From: an uncultured Eubacteriales bacterium
Lineage (GTDB): Bacteria > Bacillota > Clostridia > Oscillospirales > CAG-272
Reading direction: 5' to 3'
Length of the DNA: 27,537 nt
Assembly: GCA_900544985.1 (NCBI GenBank)
Contig: UQXK01000023.1
Location: 1 to 27,537 of the forward strand
The position numbers were made by a program, and so were the translations under genes. Below the pieces are notes generated by a model, which made no database searches, was not told the origin of the DNA, and saw only the letters and a list, made by a program, of their open reading frames with translations. Below, one piece after another: positions 23,097 through 27,537 of the stretch. Every line of letters begins with the position of its first letter. The stretch's first letter is position 1.

Positions 23097-23450
23097 TGGT
23101 GGAGACGAGGGGAGTCGAACCCCTGTCCGAAAACCTATCCATACAGCTTTCTTCGAGCGCAGTCCGTCTTTTAAATTCCCCTTTTTAAGCGCCGTCGGAC
23201 AGGCTCTAAAAAAAGAGTAGCTTTTTTATTCACGACAGCTTCAAAAGCTAAAAGGCTGTTCGCGTTCACCGCTGTGTTATGCCCGAGCCGAAGCCGCGGT
23301 ACTCATCGGGCGGACATCGCCGCACTTAGGCAGCGAGAGCTACTTTATTATTGTTAGCGTTTAATTTAAATTTTGTGGTTGTTTAACGAGTTGCCACATC
23401 TCGGCTCGCTTACCGTACTTCAAAATCCCCGTCGAAACCTTTACGTCCCC
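23097..23450 (-). ncRNA. ssrA: Transfer-messenger RNA (tmRNA)
   Basis: This RNA rescues ribosomes stalled on broken mRNAs. The 5' GGGGACG pairs with 3' CGTCTCC ahead of the encoded ACCA (ends at 23450 and 23097), forming the alanyl-tRNA-like acceptor stem. GGTTCGACTCCCC near the 3' end is the T arm. The tag reading frame runs from GCT at 23358 to TAA at 23326 and encodes ANNNKVALAA, ending in the ALAA degron recognised by proteases. The length (354 bases) is normal for a one-piece tmRNA. smpB, its essential partner, lies 47 bases upstream on the same strand. No separate promoter was identified. Confidence 0.97.
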
Positions 23451-23454
23451 ATAT

Positions 23455-23481
23455 AAAAGGAAAGATTTTTTCTTTCCTTTT
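23455..23481 (-). terminator. Hairpin between smpB and ssrA
   Basis: An 11-bp stem (AAAAGGAAAGA with TCTTTCCTTTT) and five-base loop lie right before the tmRNA 5' end. It may be a weak terminator or a processing signal. Confidence 0.6.
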
Positions 23482-23497
23482 GATTTTGAAATAATGT

Positions 23498-23962
23498 TTA
23501 TCTGTTTCTTTCCCGTTCGTAACGGTCTATATCGCGCGCCTCCGCTTTTTTTGCTTCCGTTTCGCGCTTGTCATATAGCTTTTTGCCCTTGCAAAGCCCT
23601 ATTTCCACTTTTACATTCTTGCCCGAGAAATACATGGAAAGAGGCACTATGGTATATCCCTCTTTTCCTACTTTCATAAAAAGTTTCAATATCTCTTTTT
23701 TGTGCATCAAAAGCTTTCTTACGCGCAAAGGGTCGCGATTAAAGATATTTCCCTTTTCATACGGGCTTATATGCACTCCCATCACATATATTTCGCCGTC
23801 CTCTATATAGCAATACGAATCCTTCATATTGACAGTTCCTGCACGCACCGATTTTACCTCGGTGCCGGAAAGGACTATGCCCGCTTCATAAGTTTCTACA
23901 ACAAAATAATCATGGCGCGCCTTTTTGTTCTGCGCCGCATATTTTCTTTCTTTATCAGCCAT
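23498..23962 (-). CDS. smpB: SsrA-binding protein SmpB
   Basis: This 154-residue protein binds the tRNA-like domain of tmRNA and delivers it to stalled ribosomes. Family hallmarks are intact: NKKARHDYFVVETYEAGIVLSGTEVKS at the start, VNMKDSYCYIEDGEIYVMGVHISPY, the NIFNRDPLRVRKLLMHKKEI core, and the basic C-terminal tail GLCKGKKLYDKRETEAKK, which folds into the mRNA channel. Length is typical. AAGGAGG lies six bases before the ATG at 23962. The minus-strand promoter at 23996-24023 and the adjacent ssrA gene fit the usual smpB-ssrA pairing. Confidence 0.97.
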   Translation of the reverse strand: MADKERKYAAQNKKARHDYFVVETYEAGIVLSGTEVKSVRAGTVNMKDSYCYIEDGEIYVMGVHISPYEKGNIFNRDPLRVRKLLMHKKEILKLFMKVGKEGYTIVPLSMYFSGKNVKVEIGLCKGKKLYDKRETEAKKAEARDIDRYERERNR

Positions 23963-23995
23963 ACGGCGCCTCCTTCTAAAATTCCGACGACTATT

Positions 23996-24023
23996 ATTTT
24001 AACACAAAAAAATTATTTTTCAA
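23996..24023 (-). promoter_or_regulatory. smpB promoter
   Basis: On the minus strand TTGAAA (24023-24018), a 16-base spacer and TAAAAT (24001-23996). Confidence 0.6.
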
Positions 24024-24061
24024 GGTGAAAAGTGTCGAAAACGATTGGTAAATAAAAGTGC

Positions 24062-24592
24062 TTATTTTAATATAGTGCCGCCTTTTGAATCTATTCCCAC
24101 TATAAGAGGAAAATCTTCTATCTTCATTCTGCGGACCGCTTCACATCCGAGTTCGGGAAAGGCGATTATCTCGACTTCTTTTATGGCTTTTGCGGCAATA
24201 GCGCCCGCTCCGCCGATAGCGCAGAGATATATAGCGCCGTTTCTTTTCATAGCCTCGACAACGCCGTCGGAACGGTTGCCTTTGCCTATCGTTGCGGCAA
24301 CGCCGAGATCTATAAGTTTCGGCGCAAATCCGTCCATGCGCGATGATGTGGTAGGACCGCAAGAGCCTATCGGTCGTCCCTCCGGGGCAGGAGTCGGTCC
24401 CGCATAGTAAATTACCGCGCCGTCGAGTTCAAACGGGATTTTTTCTCCGTTGTCAATAAGGGCACAAATCTTTTTATGCGCAGCGTCCCTTGCAGTATAT
24501 ACCGTACCCGAAAGGAGCACGCTGTCTCCGGCACAAAGCGTTTTTGCCGCTTCTTTTATATCTTTTGTATTTAATTTTATAGGTTCTTCCAT
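24062..24592 (-). CDS. Fumarase class I / L(+)-tartrate dehydratase beta subunit
   Basis: This 176-residue protein matches the C-terminal (beta) part of the Fe-S hydro-lyase family, which in two-subunit enzymes pairs with an alpha subunit carrying the 4Fe-4S cluster. Visible family features are VLLSGTVYTARDAAHKKI, YYAGPTPAPEGRPIGSCGPTTSSRMD and IGKGNRSDGVVEAMKRNGAIYL. It would hydrate fumarate to malate or dehydrate tartrate with its partner. No alpha-subunit gene is in the window, which is unusual because the two are normally adjacent. The ATG uses AAAGGA inside the end of the upstream divIVA frame, with two bases between stop and start, so translation is probably coupled. Confidence 0.9.
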   Translation of the reverse strand: MEEPIKLNTKDIKEAAKTLCAGDSVLLSGTVYTARDAAHKKICALIDNGEKIPFELDGAVIYYAGPTPAPEGRPIGSCGPTTSSRMDGFAPKLIDLGVAATIGKGNRSDGVVEAMKRNGAIYLCAIGGAGAIAAKAIKEVEIIAFPELGCEAVRRMKIEDFPLIVGIDSKGGTILK

Positions 24593-24594
24593 TT

Positions 24595-25473
24595 TTATTC
24601 CTTTTTCCCGTCGTCCGAACGATTTTTTATTGATGCAAAAGCATTTCTCAAAAACGCGTTCATTCTCTCTTCGACGCTCTTTTTTGCGTCCTTTCCCGAA
24701 TTTTCTTTTGTTTCCTTTTTATCAAAAAGTTCGGAAGATGTGTTTACTGCGTTTATTCTGCTTTTTATTTCGTTTCCCTTGTCTTCTATGCTCTTTATAA
24801 GCATATCAACATCTTCGCGGGTTTTGTCCGCAAAACGGCGGAATTCGTCATAGCAGTCTATCGAAATATTCTTTCCGAGCTCTTTTGCCTCGCTCTCGGC
24901 GCTGTTTTTTATTGTTTCGGCTTTCATTTCGGCGTCGGCGATTATCTTCCCGCTCTTGTCGACAGCCATTTCGATTATCTTCTTTGCATTATCGTCCGTC
25001 GCCGCCATTATATCGTCTATTTTAAGCGCGACTTCTTTATATACATTGTCTCTTTCGGCGGCTATCGCCTTCTCCGCTTCCGCTTTTAAAGATGATATTT
25101 CTTCTTCTTTCAAAAGAATATCATTTTTAAGAGCTTCTTTTTCCCCGTCGCTCTTTTTAAGAACTTCTTCAAGCAAAGCTATTTTTTCTTTCAAAGAAGA
25201 TATGGCATTATTTGCCTCTTCGATCTCTTTATCCTTCTCCGAAACAGCGGACGACGCCGTATACGATTCTATCGCAAGTTCGTCCGCCTTGCGCGAAATA
25301 ATATCGCATTCGGCTTTGATATTTTCGACTTCTCTTTCCGCGCGCGATACTCTTGCCTGTGCATCTTCTACGGATTTGTTTGCGTTCTCCGTAATTGACG
25401 CTATGTACGCATTTACATCATCCTTGTTATAGCCGCGGAAGGCATTGCGGAAAACTTTTTCATTTTCAGACAT
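24595..25473 (-). CDS. DivIVA-domain coiled-coil protein
   Basis: The N-terminal ~60 residues hold the DivIVA signature FRNAFRGYNKDDVNAYIASI, the curved-membrane-binding segment used by cell-division and polar-growth scaffolds. Long coiled coils follow (about 25-130 and 140-230, rich in Glu/Lys/Ala heptads), and then a Lys/Ser-rich end. The start at 25473 is chosen because AAGAGGT lies seven bases ahead; a longer in-frame extension upstream is hydrophobic and lacks support. Length (292) is within the DivIVA range. It is co-transcribed with the fumarase beta subunit downstream, a pairing with no obvious functional logic. Confidence 0.88.
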   Translation of the reverse strand: MSENEKVFRNAFRGYNKDDVNAYIASITENANKSVEDAQARVSRAEREVENIKAECDIISRKADELAIESYTASSAVSEKDKEIEEANNAISSLKEKIALLEEVLKKSDGEKEALKNDILLKEEEISSLKAEAEKAIAAERDNVYKEVALKIDDIMAATDDNAKKIIEMAVDKSGKIIADAEMKAETIKNSAESEAKELGKNISIDCYDEFRRFADKTREDVDMLIKSIEDKGNEIKSRINAVNTSSELFDKKETKENSGKDAKKSVEERMNAFLRNAFASIKNRSDDGKKE

Positions 25474-25639
25474 ACAGAATACCTCTTTCGAGCTTTTTCG
25501 TTTCGATAAACAGAAGAAAACGACCGTGACTTGAAATTTATATATGCATAGCCAAAATCGCAAAACGATAACGGTCACAAAAAACATATCTTCTTTTATA
25601 TATTTTACCACAGCAAAGAGCGCATTGCAATATTTTTTG

Positions 25640-25668
25640 TTTACTTTTGTCGTACTTGATTATATAAT
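25640..25668 (+). promoter_or_regulatory. Candidate promoter for the FkbM gene
   Basis: TTTACT (25640-25645), a 17-base spacer and TATAAT (25663-25668). The transcript would cross two palindromes before the gene. Confidence 0.45.
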
Positions 25669-25709
25669 ATGATTGAAATAAAACAAGAATATATTTCTGT
25701 TTTATCGCC

Positions 25710-25736
25710 AAGGGACTTTTTGAAAAGAGTCCCTTG
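25710..25736. repeat. Hairpin repeat (AAGGGACT...AGTCCCTT)
   Basis: AAGGGACTTTTT pairs with its near-complement AAAAGAGTCCCTT. The neighbouring GCAAA/TTTGC pair and poly-T downstream look like a dispersed intergenic element or terminator. Confidence 0.5.
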
Positions 25737-25829
25737 CAAATCTCAAAAACTTTGCAAAAATACATCTGCGGTTTTTTTACGAAACGGTTTATACAAAATA
25801 AAATAGTATATTGGAAAGAAAATTCTTTT

Positions 25830-25857
25830 CCTTACTTTTCTTATAAGAAAAGTAAGG
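25830..25857. repeat. Perfect 28-bp palindrome before FkbM gene
   Basis: Two 14-base arms (first arm CCTTACTTTTCTTA) meet without a loop, ending 34 bases before the start codon. It could act as an operator or cruciform, or fold in the 5' UTR. Confidence 0.7.
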
Positions 25858-25891
25858 ATTGTTCAATAAAAAAGATAGTACGGAGAATATA

Positions 25892-27010
25892 ATGGCGAAA
25901 AACATTTACGGAACGACAGAGCTTTGGTCGTATCTTCAAGAAACGAAAAAACCGATAGTTCTTTACGGAATGGGAAACGGCGCGGATAAAATAATATCCG
26001 TTTTGAATAAAAAAGGTCTCGACTTCTCAGACGTTTTTGCTTCCGACGATTTTGTGCGCGATAAGCTTTTTCATGGCAAAAAAATACTTCATCTTTCCGA
26101 TATAGAAAAAAAGTACGATGACTTTATAATTCTCGTGTGCTTCGGAAGTTCTCTTCCCGACGTTATGGACAGAATAAAAGAGATATCGAAAAGGCACGAG
26201 CTTTATGCGCCCGATGTCCCTGTTGCGGGAGAAGAGTTATTCGACGACGAATTTTTCATAAAAAACAAAGAAAAAATAGAAAAAGCGCGTTCTCTCCTCT
26301 CCGACGAAAGATCGCGCGAAATATACAACGAGATAATACGTTATAAGCTCGACGGAAACATTTCACATTTTCAAAATACGGACAGTGATTCTCCGCTCTT
26401 TTCAGAATATCTTTCGGGAGGATACGGCGCATATATCGATCTCGGCGCTTTTAACGGAGATACGATAGAAGAGGCTCTTTCGACTTTTCCGGACATAAAA
26501 AAAGCCGTAGCATTCGAACCGTCGGAAAGAGTTTTCAGAAAGCTTTCCGAAAACACGAAAAAGTATGAAAATATAGATCTGACGCTTATAAACGCCTGCG
26601 CCTCAAACAGAGACGGAATATCGGGTTTCTCCGACGGCGGAGGAAGAAATTCCCTTATCACGGATAATACAGAGGGCAAAAAGACCGCTTCCGGCGCAAA
26701 ATTAAAAGAGATAAAATTGCAAAAGGTAGATGACGCAGCAGGTCTTTCGGGAGAAGCGCTGCTGATAAAATTCGATGTAGAGGGCGCGGAAAAAGAGGCG
26801 ATAGAAGGAGCGAGAAAAACGATAGTTTCAAATATGACAGAGCTCTGCGTGTCCCTTTACCACAGAAGCGAAGATATCTTTTCTCTGCCGATACTCATAA
26901 ACGAAATTCTTCCTTATCATAAACTTTTTATAAGAAAAACTCCGTATATACCCGCATGGGAAATAAATCTGTATGCGGTAGTTAACAATATACCGCGAAA
27001 TTCTCGCTAA
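25892..27010 (+). CDS. FkbM-family SAM-dependent methyltransferase
   Basis: The start at 25892 follows CGGAG by six bases (372 residues); an in-frame TTG at 25859 lacks support. Residues 1-110 form a Rossmann-like half (PIVLYGMGNGADKIISVL, then IILVCFGSS) often fused to this family. The C-terminal FkbM methyltransferase has motif I YIDLGAFNGDT (181-191), an acidic AFEPSERVF (207-215) for the SAM ribose, and LIKFDVEGAEKEAIEGA (291-307). FkbM enzymes O-methylate sugars or other small molecules, often in surface polysaccharide synthesis. The gene is alone, preceded by long palindromes and followed by a hairpin, so the substrate is unknown. Confidence 0.9.
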   Translation: MAKNIYGTTELWSYLQETKKPIVLYGMGNGADKIISVLNKKGLDFSDVFASDDFVRDKLFHGKKILHLSDIEKKYDDFIILVCFGSSLPDVMDRIKEISKRHELYAPDVPVAGEELFDDEFFIKNKEKIEKARSLLSDERSREIYNEIIRYKLDGNISHFQNTDSDSPLFSEYLSGGYGAYIDLGAFNGDTIEEALSTFPDIKKAVAFEPSERVFRKLSENTKKYENIDLTLINACASNRDGISGFSDGGGRNSLITDNTEGKKTASGAKLKEIKLQKVDDAAGLSGEALLIKFDVEGAEKEAIEGARKTIVSNMTELCVSLYHRSEDIFSLPILINEILPYHKLFIRKTPYIPAWEINLYAVVNNIPRNSR

Positions 27011-27047
27011 ACGAGAGAGATTCACGGTATGCGGGGTGTGATTTTTT
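26990..27047 (+). terminator. Terminator-like hairpin after the FkbM gene
   Basis: ATACCG...CGAG pairs with CTCG...CGGTAT (with mismatches), starting inside the end of the gene. A T-run at about 27042-27047 follows after a short gap. Confidence 0.5.
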
Positions 27048-27104
27048 GTCTCGGTACAGTAGAATAAAATCAGAAAAAATCACACGAAAGAAAGTGAGGA
27101 CACT

Positions 27105-27386
27105 ATGGAAAGAAAATCAATAGGGGCTTTTATATCGGCTCTTCGGAAATCAAACGGAATGACTCAAAAGGAACTCGCAGAAAAATTGTGCGTATCGGAC
27201 AAGGCGGTGAGCCGCTGGGAACGCGACGAAAGCGCTCCCGATCTATACCTTATCCCCGTCATAGCGGAAATTTTCGGCGTCACGTCCGACGAGCTCCTTC
27301 TCGGAAAAAGAATAATCAAAAACGAGGGAGATGAAAAAGAAGAACCGAATATAAAAAGCGAAAAGATGGAAAGGAGCTCAAAATAA
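27105..27386 (+). CDS. Short XRE-family regulator
   Basis: This 93-residue protein carries a complete XRE helix-turn-helix domain at about 5-65: GAFISALRKSNGMTQKELAE, CVSDKAVSRWERDESAPDLY and IPVIAEIFGVTSDELL. It has a short charged tail and nothing else. Many relatives continue into a membrane or ligand domain. Here the frame stops at TAA 27384-27386 and a membrane-protein frame begins one base earlier in another phase, so the function may be split between two coupled genes. GAGG stands five bases before the ATG. Confidence 0.85.
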   Translation: MERKSIGAFISALRKSNGMTQKELAEKLCVSDKAVSRWERDESAPDLYLIPVIAEIFGVTSDELLLGKRIIKNEGDEKEEPNIKSEKMERSSK

Positions 27387-27537
27387 ACAAAAAGCAAAAA
27401 ATCGGTATTATTGGACTGGCAGTCATGATCGCTGCGTTCGTGGCTTTCCGAGTGTTCTATCAGAAAGGCGCCAAGCTTCTCGCGGATATGTATCCGTGGA
27501 ATTATGTTGCCCTTGTAATCATAGTCGGACTGCTGAT
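27383..27537 (+). CDS. Membrane protein, probable AUA start, 3' end outside window
   Basis: The frame starting at ATA 27383 reads NKKQKIGIIGLAVMIAAFVA with a full membrane helix, then a short loop and a second hydrophobic segment (YVALVIIVG) at the window edge. AGGAG lies six bases before ATA, and the ATAA overlaps the upstream stop codon just as the common ATGA does. The first ATG (27426) would begin inside the first helix. Either AUA is used, or the start was mutated from ATG. It presumably partners the short XRE regulator. Confidence 0.5.
   Translation, partial: MNKKQKIGIIGLAVMIAAFVAFRVFYQKGAKLLADMYPWNYVALVIIVGLL

Noticed and set aside
25474..25611. Hydrophobic N-terminal extension of the DivIVA protein
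   Set aside because: The DivIVA signature normally starts within ten residues of the N-terminus, and AAGAGGT directly precedes the ATG at 25473.

Overview
The window looks like a chromosomal segment of an anaerobic Clostridia-type Firmicute. Support comes from the AT-rich base composition, strong AGGAGG ribosome-binding sites, TTGACA/TATAAT promoters, a padR-DUF1700-DUF4097 operon, SmpB with tmRNA, DivIVA, and SipW/TasA-type surface genes. No rRNA or tRNA gene, CRISPR array or intact insertion sequence was seen.

Left part (1-11066). In order: the 3' part of an ArsB-type anion permease; a large sigma-70-like gene with a ~385-residue C-terminal extension; a small membrane-protein gene with a TetR regulator; a padR-DUF1700-DUF4097 operon; a second, convergent sigma gene with the same unusual architecture; an O6-methylguanine-DNA methyltransferase gene; and a marR gene with a membrane-anchored choloylglycine-hydrolase-like amidase. 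Several promoters here carry clear inverted repeats that are probable operators.

Centre (11262-20271, all minus strand) is the most interesting part. It is a seven-gene surface-protein cluster. In transcription order: a double-membrane-segment Cys-rich protein, a short camelysin-like protein, two large TasA-like proteins with beta-helix ectodomains, a SipW (ER-type) signal peptidase, a third TasA-like protein with a GLUG-type ectodomain, and a two-TM protein whose LysM wall-binding domain is cut off by one in-frame TAA. Five intercistronic junctions each carry a double hairpin: a stem of variable sequence followed directly by a conserved stem, with substitutions that keep pairing. The three large TasA-like genes also share a ~210-base leader containing a 12-bp stem that keeps pairing between copies, plus nearly identical signal-peptide coding ends in front of divergent ectodomains. 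I read this as a fibre or surface-display operon with a repeated structured-RNA element and a duplicated 'leader + export signal' head. The function is inferred, not shown.

Right part (20272-27537). First a gene-poor 0.9-kb stretch with a decayed coding fragment, then a GNAT acetyltransferase, an XRE regulator, tmRNA (ssrA) with smpB, an orphan fumarase/tartrate-dehydratase beta-subunit gene translationally coupled to a DivIVA gene, an FkbM methyltransferase gene behind several palindromes, and a short XRE regulator. The last overlaps a membrane-protein gene that appears to start with AUA and runs off the window.
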